The notes below the pieces were generated by a model. That model did not search any database. It had not been told where the DNA came from and saw only the letters and a list, made by a program, of their open reading frames with translations. The translations under genes were made by a program, and so were the position numbers. This document shows positions 1-57,014 of a DNA stretch of 64,000 bases, piece by piece. Source of the stretch: Sclerurus mexicanus (lineage: Eukaryota; Chordata; Aves; Passeriformes; Furnariidae); the NCBI GenBank assembly GCA_013396755.1, contig VWZF01004899.1:1274043-1338042 (forward strand), read 5' to 3'. The stretch's first letter is position 1; each line of letters begins with the position of its first letter.

Positions 1-3000
1 TCCATTTAATTTGGAAAAAAAAAATCTTTCTCATCATCGGCAGGGCTTTTATTTTTTCAATGACTAACACGGAATAGTCTGAAAGTTAAAACTTTGAATG
101 TTAGTGGCTAGATGAAGGGCTTTCTAGAAATGTAATTTAAAAAACTTACGACTTGCAAGATGATGGAAGAAGTTTAAAAGAAGGACCTCATTCATAAAGG
201 ATGGCCTCTGGAATTGCATGCTGTGAAAATTTAACCTGTGCTACATTTAGCCACAGAAAGCCAACTGTGCTATACAGGTGGCAGAACAAGAAATATGAAT
301 TACACATGTAATGGCACAAAATTTGTGTAACTTGCTAGCTAACATATATCCAGATCAAGCCCTAGCCACACTAGTTGCAGTGAATAGTGAACTGAAATAA
401 CATCATTTCATGAGAAGAGGAAGCAGAATGTTGTCTGTTGAGCCTGATGAGAATGTAAAAATTTGAAGCCTGGAAAATCACTGTTTTTACCTTAAAAATT
501 AAAACCCAGAACACTTCTATGCCTTTCAACAGAGTGGAACATTGCCAAAACCGTTTCAGAAAAGGAGAAATAGTGATGTTTTATATTCTTCAAATAGCTG
601 TATTCTGCAATACTTGCCAAATTTAAAGCTTATTTAAAATAAAATGCGTTTTTCCTCCCTGCCTTTTACTTTTGAATATTTATCACATCAGTATAACATG
701 GCTTTTTAAATATATCATTAAGTAAAATGATATTGCAAGTTCCAGTTATTCATCCAGGAGGGTTGAAATGTAGAAAAAGAATGGTATTTATCAGTGCTAA
801 TACAATTGGTATCTTTTTTTGAGAATGCCTAGAACTTGCCTCAGTTACCTTTTCAACCAACAGGTTGGTATTCCTTATCTACTAGTTTAAGTTCAGTTTC
901 TTGATGACCACCTGTATGATTGGTGCCTAAGAATATTTGCCTATGGAGTAAATTGTTTAGTAATGATTTGTTGGGATGGTGGTCTGCACACCCTTTTATT
1001 CTAGCCCCAAAACCCCATACAGAGGTAGGATCTAACAATCCTTTCCTGTTCCCTGAAGCCATTTTCTGCCTTCATGTGATATTTCTCTGGTTTCTAGAGC
1101 TTCTGAACATAACTTTCAGGACCTTTCAGTTCATGTGGACCCTTCGTTACTGGTTCTTGCTCACTTACTGTTGCAGAAGTACAGGTCAGGTCACGGTAGG
1201 TGAACAGTTTTGCCAGTCAGCTCATCTCTGCTGAGTCTTAAGTCTAATACATTGTGTAATAGCAGCTATGGCTAGAGTGAGATTAGAAGAGTGGTTCACC
1301 GTGAAAAAGACAGCCTAACCTGCTGCAATGTTACTTAAATCCAGCCATAATTCAGCACAGACAGTTGTCAGTAAAAAAAAAAAAATCACAATGTTAATTC
1401 AGTAATAAATTAAACCAGGCAAAATTTAAGCTTCCATTGAAAGGCAATTTCTTTGAAAATTTGTCATGTCTGTTTTGCAGTGTGTGAGATACAAGAAATT
1501 CTAAGACATTTAAATTGAAAGCAATTTAAATGAGAAAACCAAGTATGTAATATTGCATGTGTGTTTATAATAACTGCTACAACAACTTCAAGTTCTGTAC
1601 TTCAGGAGGGCTCTTTACACTTGATTTCTGCTTCCCTAAAACTGCATTAATGCTATTACTGCTAATACTTAGTATCGCATATATCTACAACGTGAACTAA
1701 ACAAAAGATAAAATAAAGTAATTTCTAAATTACTTTTTTTTGCCTTGGGACTAGAAACATTTTTTCATTACAAGATCATGAGCCATGATAACCCATTAAT
1801 TAACTTGCAGGGAGACCATGAAGTTCAGATGCAGCTTTAATGGAAATGATATAAATTATTCTTTCACAATTTGTGAAGGGGTGGTGGAGGGTGGAAAGAG
1901 ACCAGTACAACGAAATTAGAGTTGAGAAAATGACACTCAACAGCAAAATACTTTCCATCCACCTAACAGCTTCAAATAGAACTGAATTCAGGGCACAGGG
2001 AGAGAGCCAAACTATTAGATATATCCCTAAGGCAAAACTACTTGTGGTTTTACTGCACTGTTCATATTTTTTGAAAAACTGTACAGTAAATCTATGTAAA
2101 ACTCCTCCTCAGTCTTCCAATTTAGCGAGCATCATTTGTGCAAAATATAACTGAAATACATGCATAACTTTAGATATTTACTCAATCAAAATGTCCTGAG
2201 TTTATATACATACTTAAATCCTTTGCTAGATTAAGATTTGGACTGTTTTTATTGTACATATCACTTCTGTTTTAATAGTGCTTTCATTATTATCTTTATG
2301 CTTTTAGAAGTAACCTCAGGAGAGTCCATAAACAAAAAGTTTGCATCTCTAAAATTCACATATATATGTTATCAAAATTCATGGCAATCATGTTTTGAAG
2401 GTCTTACTGTAGGATCTTTCTTCTCCCAGAAAGACAAATACATGCTCATCAAGTATCTTGGTTTTGTAAGCTTCTTGATTTTATATCTGTATGTGCAAAT
2501 TTAAATTAGGGAGACAGTAGCAAAGAAGTGTACATTACAGTTCTGTTGGAACCTGCTAGGGCACAGTGTTCCAGTTCTGGTGTTCATTCTTGAGAAAGTT
2601 CCTAAATACATAGCTTTTCCATGATCATTTTGTTATGCAAAGAATCAGAGATGTTAATCACAGTTTTCTTCATAAAGCTATAGGTAAATACGTGTTGCAG
2701 AATTCAGGTACAAAAGTCCAGAACAGAAGAGCTGAGACTTGTAGATCTATATGGAAAGTCTGAAGGAGACAAGTAAAGAGATGGGAAGGCTTAGTGTTGT
2801 GTTTATAGTGGTCTGAGTTGCTGAGGAGGTATATTGTAGCATGTTGTGTGACTGGAGTTTCCAAAATGCTGAAGATCATGTCTTCACATGTATAGCATGA
2901 TTTCATAAACCAGGCAAGAGGAGATGAAGTGAATTACCAAGGATCAGTAGAATTTTCGTCTATAATTTGATCTCATCCAGCTGCTGATCTATCGCAGCTC

Positions 3001-5489
3001 AGTTGGTACCCATATATGGTAGGGCCACAGAGGTGTCTTCTGCGTACTGTGGCAACTTTTCCTTCTGGTGGCTGCATGCTGGGATAATAGAGGCCCAGAC
3101 AAACAAATCCTTCTCGAACTCCACAGACCAGTGATCTACTGGTGAGGTGTTGTCCTAATTCCTATCTTCAGTAGGAAATTAAATAGGGAAATTAGTAGGC
3201 CTGTATTTTGTTCTCTTTGTGCAAGTGAAGATTGTAAATGTATTTGCATATTTTAAATATCGTTAAAATGCATTTTAAGTTTTGAGTGCTTGATTCATCC
3301 AACATATTCTCTGATTTGGTTGCAATTGCAGGAAAACATGCACAAAAAGATGGTTCACTCTAAGTTCTAGACAAAGTAAAATCACAAAAAATGTGTTCAA
3401 CATCTAAAAATGTGTTCTGAAGGGAGGGTGTCAAGAGGATGGATCCAGGCTCTTCTCAGTGGTGCCAAGCAATAGGACAAAAGGCAACAGGTGGAAACTG
3501 GTGCACAGAAAGTTCCATCTGGATATGTGGAAGAACTTCTTTACTGTGTTGGTTACTGAGGACTAAAACAGATTGCCTGGAGAGGTTGTGGAGCCTCCCT
3601 CACTGGAGATACACAAGAACCATCTGCACATAATCCTGTGCAGTGTGATCTAGGATGACCCTGCTTGAGCAGGAAGGTTGGATCAGATGACCCACTATGG
3701 TACCTTCCAACCTTACCCATTCTGGGATTCTGTGATAAATTGTGTTTTCTAGTAGACCATGGAGAGCACTGTCATTACAGAGTGAGCATTGTCTCAACAG
3801 GGAACTTGATCACTGAAGTCTGGAAAAAAGTAGAAAAATAACATACTTGAACAAGTATCCTTATGTATTTGAAAGCATTTGAGTCTGAAAAATATGCCTG
3901 ACCTAATATTTTTAAATAAATATAAAACTACTTAATTTAGTTTCAGGATGTTCTAATATGTTGGACTGTTTTATGAAGTCCTAATTTTATGATTTAAGTA
4001 AGCTTTTTTAATGTGGCTTTTTATGAAATAATTCTGGGAGAAGAAAGTCAAATCCTGCATTAAACAAACTGTTAGGTGATTTGGATTCCTCTAATAATAA
4101 TTTTAAAAAGAGGGGGTTTGATATTATTGGCGTAGTTGGATCCTGCTTTTGCTGTGGTATTCCAAATAGCTATGTTTAATAGATCCCAAGACTGGTTGAG
4201 ACTAGAAACGTATTTTTCTGTGGACAGTTCTGGAAAAGTTTTTCCTAAGAGTAGCAGTTCTTTGCAGAGAAGGAACTGAGTCCAGGATGTAGGTCTTTAC
4301 TGGTATTCTCCTGTAGTTAGTTAAAAACCTCTTCTTGATTGGTATGCAGATTTTTGCTTTTCTTTTCATTAGCAGACAAGGAATAAGCCAGGGTGTTTGG
4401 ATCTTTTAGGAATTCCTTTGAACTGAACCATTTTTAAAAAAAAGGGTTGTGTTTTTTGTTGGTTCCTTCTTTCCTTCATTCGTTCTCTTGCAAATCAAGA
4501 ATCTATTCCAGTTGAAAGGCAGAGTGTTTCTGTAAGTGGCTACATACCTGGTTCTTTCATACTCTTGTCTGTGAAGAGTGAGTACACACTTAAATAACTT
4601 GTTTAAACGGCAGTCTCAATGCGATTGAATGTTTTCATGTGTGATTAATTTTTAACAACATTTGGCAGATACTGTTTTTCATTAGGCTATCTGATATATG
4701 TTTAACATATTTAATAAGAAAAAAAAAAGTGTATTTTTAAAAGTGTTGTGGTGCTGGTTGTCTCTGTATTATAAATAGTTCTTGAAACATTGTAGTTGTT
4801 TATTTTTATAGCTTGCACTAGTGCTTTTAAGTAGCCCCTCTGACTTTTGCAGTTGTTACACTAGTTGCAGTCTCATGTCACTTTGAAGGGATTTGGTACT
4901 TCAGGAAATACACAAACATTTTCCAGGCTGCTCCGCAAGGTTTTTTCTTTATTAATGATTGGGTATATCATTACATGTTTTCTTTTTAAGCTCTATTATG
5001 AATTTTTTAGTTGAGTGACCAGTTCACCAATACTGACATAGGCTGCTGAATGAAATATATCAAACGATCAGCAGAAATGGCCTATTCTGGATACATTTTC
5101 ATTTACTTGTAAAAAAACCCTTGCAGTATTTCTTTACTGGATGTGTTTGGTTTATTTTATGTATGTATACTTTCAGGTGTAGAGAGTCAAGCCTGTAAAA
5201 GAGTATTTTGAAAAATTTCTGGTGTTTGATTGAACTCTGAAAATTTTGGTAAATATTTGATATGCTGTTATTCTCCTGTATTTTGGAAAAATATTCCCAG
5301 AGACATTATTTCTGAGTGGGCAGTCTTTTTATCTTTAAAATACATTACAGCAAACGATACCACATTCAAGGTTCATCATCATAGTGACCAAAAAGTTTTG
5401 CTTTCTTCTGTGATGAAGTAACACATAAATGAACAATATTAGTTATGTTCCTAATTTTATTAATTTTTTGAATGATATTGTTGTTACAG
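1..5489 (+). other. PRKD1 intron, 3' part (intron 2 if numbering follows mammals)
   Basis: No exon matching the N-terminal domain of PKD1 can be seen here, so the window starts inside an intron that runs to the AG at 5488-5489. The acceptor is moderate, with a T-rich stretch ending in TTGTTACAG. The intron is phase 1. The only element I recognise is a CR1 fragment at 3420-3736. Open frames of 60-100 codons occur on both strands but resemble nothing I know and lack exon-like borders. Confidence 0.85.
3420..3736 (+). mobile_element. CR1 LINE fragment, 3' end, sense orientation
   Basis: This stretch follows the avian CR1 3' region: the segment on overwritten counts and error-prone host lines (TGTCAAGAGGATGGATCCAGG), then the part where many copies read as a gag/pol-derived tail, and the final CCTTCCAACC with GGGATTCTGTGAT at 3724-3736. 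It is about 317 bp and 5'-truncated, as most CR1 copies are. Divergence is considerable, so it is an old, inactive insertion in the intron. Confidence 0.85.
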
Positions 5490-49510
<44,021 letters not shown>

Positions 49511-49548
49511 GTTTCGTCCCCTATAATCTGTCAAAACACTGTGGAATT

Positions 49549-49554
49549 AATAAA
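49549..49554 (+). terminator. Possible proximal poly(A) signal AATAAA
   Basis: A consensus hexamer only 38 bases after the stop codon. If used, the mRNA would have an extremely short 3' UTR. An ATTAAA variant also occurs at 49768-49773. Confidence 0.35.
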
Positions 49555-50233
49555 TACATACGGTCAGGTTTAACGTTTGCCTTGCAGAACTGCCATTATT
49601 TTCTGTCAGATGGGAACAAAGCTGTTATGCTGTTACACTGTTGATATATCTGAGTTGCCAAGACAAATCAACAGAAACATTTTTGTGTGACCAACTGTGT
49701 TGTATTTACAAAAGTTCCCAGAAACACTAAACTTGTTATTGTGAATGATTCATGTTGTATTTAATGTATTAAAACCTGTCTCCACGGTGCCTTTGCAAAC
49801 TAGTGTTTTTCTTACTTGAGCCTCATTTTGGTAAGAGAGAACTTTCCCATGAAGATCTGGGGGTTTTTTTGTGCATCGTTAGTATTGTAATTGTAAGCAA
49901 ACTCTTGAAGAGTAGATTATAACTGCTGTTCTGTGAACAACTTCTACCATTTGGATAAAAGCTTTATTTAGTGTCCTAAAAGTAGAAAAAGCAAACAATA
50001 ATGATTTGCATAGAACTGTACAGTTTCAAAACAGATAACCTGTGGGTATGTGTTGGTGTGTTTGTGTATATAGATCCAGATACACATGGACACAATATAA
50101 CTTGCTCTTAAGCCTAAATGCCTTAGTAATGTAAACTTCAGCTTGTCAGTTGTATTTTCCCTTTTCTTAAAATATTCTTCTCTAATATGTACATTCAGGA
50201 GCTAAATAATGTGTTGACTTTGTGTATGTTTTC

Positions 50234-50239
50234 AATAAA
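50234..50239 (+). terminator. Probable main PRKD1 poly(A) signal AATAAA
   Basis: TTTTCAATAAAACTCTTCTT: the consensus hexamer with TG-rich sequence before it and T-rich sequence after it, at the end of the AT-rich UTR. Confidence 0.75.
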
Positions 50240-50260
50240 ACTCTTCTTAAAATAGGTTCA

Positions 50261-53200
50261 TTGATGAAACTTTCTGTTTAAAATATCCCTGGGATGTCAC
50301 CAGAAGTAAGTAAAATAAATTAGTTCATCATTAAAAAGATGATATGGAGGTAGGTAGGAAAATGCTGCCGGCTAACCTCTGTACCTTTAAAACATATTGT
50401 GTAAGAACCTACTTGGACTGATTTTATATGTAGGTTCAATCAGTTTTGAAACATATTGAGGAAGTGGGGGATGCATTAACAGGAGTTTAGGTTTTAAAGA
50501 AGCCTGCTGCTTCTGCTTTTCCACTGAGTTCCACTGAACTGACAAGGTATTGCAGGTCCTTCCTGCTCTTCTTCCCCTGAAAACTTGAAAGATACTAATT
50601 GTCATTTCTAACAATTAGTGTTCCAATGCTAAGCCATTTAACTTCAACAGTGAGAAACATTCAGGCTGGGCTGTAAAACACATGCCAGAGTAAAAAGTGA
50701 AAAGCTGCAAATTATTCCATGCTGTGGTCTATGTCTGAAACAAACAGTTGATATTTAGGTATTGAAGACTGAGGTTCAAAATGTAAAAATACATTGGATG
50801 AGAGGCAGAAGTATGCAATGATAATAACCACATATGATAAACCTCCACTGATCAAATCTTGGCTTTATGTTGCAACATGAGCTCTTTGGTAGATAAATCC
50901 ATTCTTTTGTTGAAGAAGAGCTTCATCCAGAGGAAATTTTTGCCAGATACATAGCATGACTAAAGCCAGCAGAGTTTTTCTTAGTGTTTTGCACCCCTGC
51001 TGGTCAGCTAGTGTGTACTGTAGAAGAAATGAAGAAAAGGCACCTTTATTTGAAAAAAAACATATTTTAGAAAATTAAAAAGTATTGTGAAAAATTATTT
51101 ATAAATCTCCCCCCTACCCATCTTCTTCTACTCCCACTACCAAAAATAGAATCCTTTTTGGTTTTACCATGAAGGAAGCTCCCTGGTAACAGTGGCCTTG
51201 TGACATGTTCTGAAGCAGCCCTTGTTGAGCGAGTTTGAATGTGTTGGCTGTTGTGCCATGCTGTGTTTTCTGCTGTATCTATATTTTCAGTCAGGATGTT
51301 CCTACAAGACTAACATTTGGCTAATCACTGGCCATTGTTTATTTTTCTTTCAGCCTTATGCTTAATCTTCAATCAACTGTAAAGTAAACATAAAAATACA
51401 CTCGGGCTGATTATCAAATTTCTGTCAGTAAAAGTGTATATGTATGTGTATATTTAAAAGTATTGCACTTAAAGGTGCACTGGTGGATTCATGGATACAT
51501 AAAGACTGTATTCCATTCTAGAAGGACTCCAGGAGTCAAGTCAAATTAACTAACTTTTCTAAAAGGAAAATTATCAGAGTCGTACAGGCTGTGTTCAAAT
51601 GCTGATATCATGACTGTTCATAAGGAGCCAGGACTTCACAAAAGTCCCTTAATTTTGTGGTCTCAGTCCTCTGTATTAACAGTAACAGAGATTTAGAGCT
51701 CTGCTTTCCTATTAACAAATTTGAGTGAATCAGGATTTTATTAGTGACTTGGTTTCATTTACAATTAGTGTACCGCCTTGTGAGCAAAGTTAATTTTCAG
51801 CAGCACACAAATTCTCAAAAATATCAAATGACATAGTGATCCTCTGTTCTCAACCATGAACGGTAGTCAGGAGATAAAAGAGAAAACAAACCACTGCAAC
51901 TTGCAACAGCAAGAAGCTGGATGGCAAAAGTAACAACAGTGCAACTTTTAATGAAGGAGGCACATTGAGTACTTATACTAAACCTTAACATCTGTTGATT
52001 TCTGCCGTAACAACACTTAGCATGCCACATGGGTTTGCTAAGCACAGCCCTATGTTAATAAATTTATTTAGTCTCATGGAGCAGTTTTGATAAACTGCCA
52101 ACAGAACAGAGACAAAAATATAAATAATTACCCTGAGAAACTTTCTGACTTGCTACTGAATATGACTTTCAATGAACTCTAATTACTAGGGACATACCTT
52201 TCTTGCTCTCCACACCTGTTGTTTTCTGGGGGGTTTCTTTGAGCACTGAAGCTTGCTTCATCACTTTGAGGAATTTGTTGCACAAATATTCATTGCTTTT
52301 CAAAAAAGAATATGCTATTACCCAATATAATAAATTAAATTTTTCCCTGCTTCTGTTCAAAAATGTTGCACTGTGAAATTTGAACTGTTTGCATTTCAGC
52401 CAGACAGTGATTCCTAACTCTAAGCCTAACAGGAAACTTGCTCTTCCAGATCCATCAGCATCAAAGTACACTCAAGCAAATCTCGGATGGTGGTCCTATG
52501 TAGTTTTCCTTTGCTTGCTTTACTCAGGAAAAAGGAATGGTAAGCCGCTCTGTAGTAATGTTTCCATGGCCTTTACTGTTTTCCATTAGGCCAACATGCA
52601 TAATGGAAGCAAAAACAACAGTGGCTATGCTGCACATAGGTACTGACCTGAGGATCTGTGGATGGTATTTCCTTTTCTGCTGTGCTACACCATATCCTAT
52701 GTGTTGCAAGCACATGTGTACAGATAATCATACATCTGTAGTTGTGTTTATTATGTCAAAATTTAGTTGTGGAGTACAGAGAAGTATCCAATACACACTT
52801 GGAAGCCAGAACTTCTGATTTATGTTAAGTTGCTGTTTTCACTTCTGCCATCTTTAGTCATTCAGATACACTTTGTTTGTCCAGTGTCTTGTCCAGGCAG
52901 TTTAACTGAATGAACAAGGTGAGCAAAAAGCATGTACTTGTGCAGTTTTTACAGCTCAACTGTTGTGCAGCTGCTCAGCCATGTGTGACCATCCATCCAT
53001 TCGTACATCTACACCTTCACATCACAGGATGGGAGGGAACTCCTGTCAATATGCCTTTTCTCCCATTGTCTCAGATACTACAAAGACCTTGCTCTCAGCA
53101 GGATCTCTTCAAAACTAATTAGGTATTCTGCCTTCCCCTCCATCTTTTTACTTCTCTACATGTCACTCCTGAAAAGCTTTCCTAGAGTCTCCAGGGTTTA

Positions 53201-56200
53201 GAAAATGGCAAATCTGCCCTTGTGCCAAGGCAATAACCATCTGGTTTTTGTGTTAATAACAGTCTTTTTTTGTTTGAGAGGTTAAACAAACCAGATTATT
53301 TTACATTATTGGATAAATCAACACCTCTTCTGCACAGCTGAATCTATTCTGTACAACGAGGTCATAGAGGTGACATGGAAAATGCTAACAAGCTGAAAAA
53401 AACCACCCTAAACTTTTACTGGATTAATAGGAAGAGATACTTGGCATCCTGTGAAATCAGGGAGAAAGGAAAAGAAAAAACAAACTCCTAGGGCAATTTT
53501 AAGAATAAATCACTAGGCAGCTTAACCACCATATACTACTTCAGTCCATAAGACATAGGGTGAAAAATCAGAGTTGAGTAATTATGGATTATGGTGCAGT
53601 ATTGTTCTGCAGGTCCGCTAAAATACTGGCATCGTGGAAAAGCTCTGCTTCATACAGATACTCCAGAGCCTGGGAGGGTTGTGTTTTGGTTTTGGTGTGA
53701 TTTTGTTTGTTTTAGCTTGGGGTTTTTTTCCATAGTAAAACAGGCCATAATTTAATCGACACAGGAAGCCGGCCACATACTGAGCTGGCCACCTCCTGCC
53801 TCACCAGACCTATGGGGCATCTGAACCAAAGGTCTCATATTCTGGCTTTTCCTTTGAATGTGCCAGATGGGAAAGAGCTCAACCAAATCAAGTGTAAACC
53901 AGGGGAACTGTCTGTGTAGATCAGGCACTTTTCAGTGGTGACAAATTTGACACTTGAATTGAATGCAGAGTTTCAACTTGCTTCTTGCTTTGCTTGTTTC
54001 TATCAACTGGAGCAAGTGAATGCTGAAATCAGAGTCTGCTGGGTGAGCTATTGTCTGTGCTTCTTGCTGAATCATTGCTTTATTTTGATGAAGAACAGAG
54101 AGCACACAAAATAAGAAACGTAAATTATTTTTCTAACTTACTAGGGACATCTACAAACTTGTACATTGGCTGTTCACAAATAAGAATTTAATAGAAGTTT
54201 ACTTCATTTTCAGACTGAAAACTTGCTTTTTTGAAAGTTTCCATGAAATGAAATGTTTTGCTTGGGCATCCAAGCACTAAGGTCCTCAACTAAGGGAATA
54301 TATCTCTGCTATGAGCCTGGAGAACCTGAGGCCTCACACTGCAGAAGTCTGCCAGGCAGGGTGCCAACCAGGGGAGCTACGAATAAAACTAGCATGATGA
54401 AAATGTGCCTTTAAGGCAAATGCCAAAATTTGTAAGCATGTGTGTGCTGCCAGAGCTTGACAAAAGTTGGCAGATTCTGTTGAGTATTTCTATTGAGACA
54501 AACTATTTTTCAATATAAATTTATGATACATTTGCCAGCTGTAACTTCAACAGTTTCATATATAATTTCCAAAATGAATAGTGACTTATTGGTAATGACC
54601 TCTGGCACTTTTAATGGGGATTGAATTTTCAGAAATTCCTAATAGCTACTCTTTGAGAAGCACCTATTTCATTCTGGTTCCTCTGTTGACTTAGGCATAT
54701 AAAAACATGAGTTATTTGAGCAGTTAGGTCACTGAATTTAATACATGGAAACTTAACTGACATATTCTTACAAAAAAAAAAAAAATTGACTTGAGGGACC
54801 TGGCTCACATTTACCAAGTAAACAGCTGCAGCAGTTTAAGATGTTACTCTCTCAGCCCCCAGCTGTTTTGCTACTGGCCTTATAACAGAGCGAGAATCAA
54901 ATATTTCAACTTTTCTAGTTGACACTCAGAAGTATCTAAGCAAATTTTTGTATTAATATTTAAGTTAATTTGTACAATTTTGAATTAGAGCTGTGATGTT
55001 CCATTCTGCCAACTCTACCATCTGGAAAAGGGGCAGGAGACAGGATGAGGGCATTTGTGTTTGCCAGAAGTCATGGGTCGGAGTGCTTAACTGCATTTCT
55101 CAAAAGTGAATTATGCTTGCAAGTGTGAATCCATGAGGGTTTCTGGGTGTCTCAGTCTTTCTGATTTCTTCTGAAATAGGATTGAAAGTCTTCAGTAAGT
55201 AATTAAGGACTGATGAGGTTTCTAACTTTGCCACTTTTGCTCATGGCATTGTATCTCTATAAGTGTGTTTAGTTAGTCATAGCAGATCCATGGATTTCCA
55301 ACCTCATTTAGCAGAAATTTCTTAGCACATTGCTAACAAAGTACTGTGACAAAGTAGAATGCAGTTTTACAGTATGTTAGATTAAACTGCACCTCTGTAT
55401 CTTCTATCCCTGTGCAAAATGTGGAGCTCAGTGTAATAAAGAATGCACACATAAAGAGACTAGTCTGTCACTGATGGGGATAGCTCTTAAATCCTTCACA
55501 GTGCTGTATGAAAAAAAAAAAAAGCTGGTTGCATGATACAGTTTACTCTTTTGATCAAAAGGACAGAAGTACCAGTGACTGCACTAGAAATATAGTTTTT
55601 CTTTTTTCCCAGCCTTCTAGCCAAAACTGATTTGTCTGTGCCCAGGAGCACCTTGTAGCTAGAAGGCCCCAGTGCCTGAGGCAGGGAGAACTCCCTGCTC
55701 TTCCTTTAAAAGCCTTGAGGCACTTTGCCCTTGCACTAGCCCTTGCATCTGACCAGTGCCTTTTGCATCACACAGACCTACACTCTTTCCAAATTTACTG
55801 TAATCTGCTAGATGCTTTTGCTTGAAAGGAGGCTCAGGCAACTTCTGGACAGAAGGAAGAAGACTGCCTACCAGCTCTTCCACTCTTAAAACAGACAACA
55901 TATGAAGATAAGAACTCCATGACTCTGGGAAGGAGACAATAGAGTGGGAAGGCTAGGTAGTGCAGAGGATGCAGGACTACTATTATAAATGCTGCAGTAT
56001 TTTTCATGCTTATTAACTCTCCTATCACAGATATTTAAAATCATGGCTGACATACTCCCTGTCTAATTTGTTTTGAGCAGACTTATTCATGTATTCATAG
56101 CCTTAAGGGTGATGAAATTATTAATTTATTACTCTAATCCTCTCTCAATATTTGTACTCTTTTGTTGGCTAAGCTGGAGCTTTTACCAGTAAAATTATAT

Positions 56201-56646
56201 TGGCACAGCTTCTCGAGTAGACATAAGAGCACAAAAGTATCTTATAGCTATAGTGGTTAAATCCCTACTTATACAGAAATAGGTATACAAGTATTACTAG
56301 ATCCAAACAATAATATCACTTCAACTAAATCCTAAAGCCCAACTTTACTGTTTGGACAAAGCCTTAGCCTCCCTTTCAATTCACTTTGCCAAGTAGCTGT
56401 CATCATTTTATGATGGGAACAATCATGCATTTGCCTGAAACCACCAAAGCAGTCGCTTTTGAGCCAAGTGGGTAATATTACCATTCTAGATTGAACTCAA
56501 ACCAGTGATCAAAGACAAAAATGCCAGGGCATTGCCAATTTTCTGTGCCATCCAGAAACCATTACCTTGTGTTGTCTGATTTGCATGATAATTGTAGAAT
56601 AAGAGGCTGTGTGAATTCACTCAATTCCCGGTTTCATACTTTTGGA
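50261..56646. other. Intergenic region downstream of PRKD1, no gene recognised
   Basis: About 6.4 kb of unremarkable AT-rich DNA with short poly-A runs (54773-54785, 55510-55523). Open frames are all under 101 codons and show no resemblance to known proteins. No CR1 or other repeat family was recognised. Confidence 0.75.
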
Positions 56647-56662
56647 TTTTTTTTTTTTTTTT
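56647..56662. repeat. T16 homopolymer
   Basis: Sixteen T in a row just upstream of the CpG-rich block. Read on the minus strand it is an A tract, so it could be the tail of an antisense retrocopy; alternatively it is part of a splice acceptor region. Confidence 0.85.
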
Positions 56663-56701
56663 GGTAGTAGTAGATGCTTATTAACAACTTCTTATTTCCA
56701 G

Positions 56702-57014
56702 CTCAGTGCAGGCTTTGTTTTAAAACTGTAACGTTCAGTAAGGCGTCATCCTCAGAGCGACACGGAAAGGATGAGACCCCCGGGAGGAGACCCCTCGCTG
56801 TGCCGCGGCTCCCGCGGTCCGTCCTGGGGTCCCTGCGTGGCCCCGCTCCCGCCGCGCCACCTCCCGGCCACCCGTGGCAGCGCGCTCGGCTCGCACCCAT
56901 CCCAAGCTGTTCTCGATATCAATCAGGCATCGCTCTGCTTTTACAAAGCCTTAGGCACGCAGGAAGTATGCGATATGCCAGCCTACTGTGATATTTTTAA
57001 TGTGAAATGAGAAG
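56702..57014 (+). other. CpG-rich block with splice-like borders, possible non-coding exon
   Basis: Roughly two dozen CpG dinucleotides fall within about 200 bp (56743-56935), in a window where CpG is otherwise scarce. The left border is acceptor-like (TTAAC branch-like site, then TTCTTATTTCCAG ending at 56701). The right border is donor-like (GAAG|GTAGGT at 57015). The + strand frame from 56771 encodes 79 residues ending at 57010, but the protein resembles nothing I know and codes through low-complexity Pro/Gly/Arg. It could be an exon or promoter of a long non-coding RNA, a small orphan CpG island, or a remnant of a retrotransposed GC-rich 5' end. Confidence 0.4.

Larger units (their letters stand above)
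49511..50260 (+). other. PRKD1: PRKD1 3' UTR
   Basis: AT-rich sequence from the stop codon to about 20 bases past the AATAAA at 50234, giving a UTR of about 750 bases. It contains a perfect Pumilio-type motif TGTATATA (50065-50072). The exact cleavage site is not determined; longer forms are possible. Confidence 0.8.
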
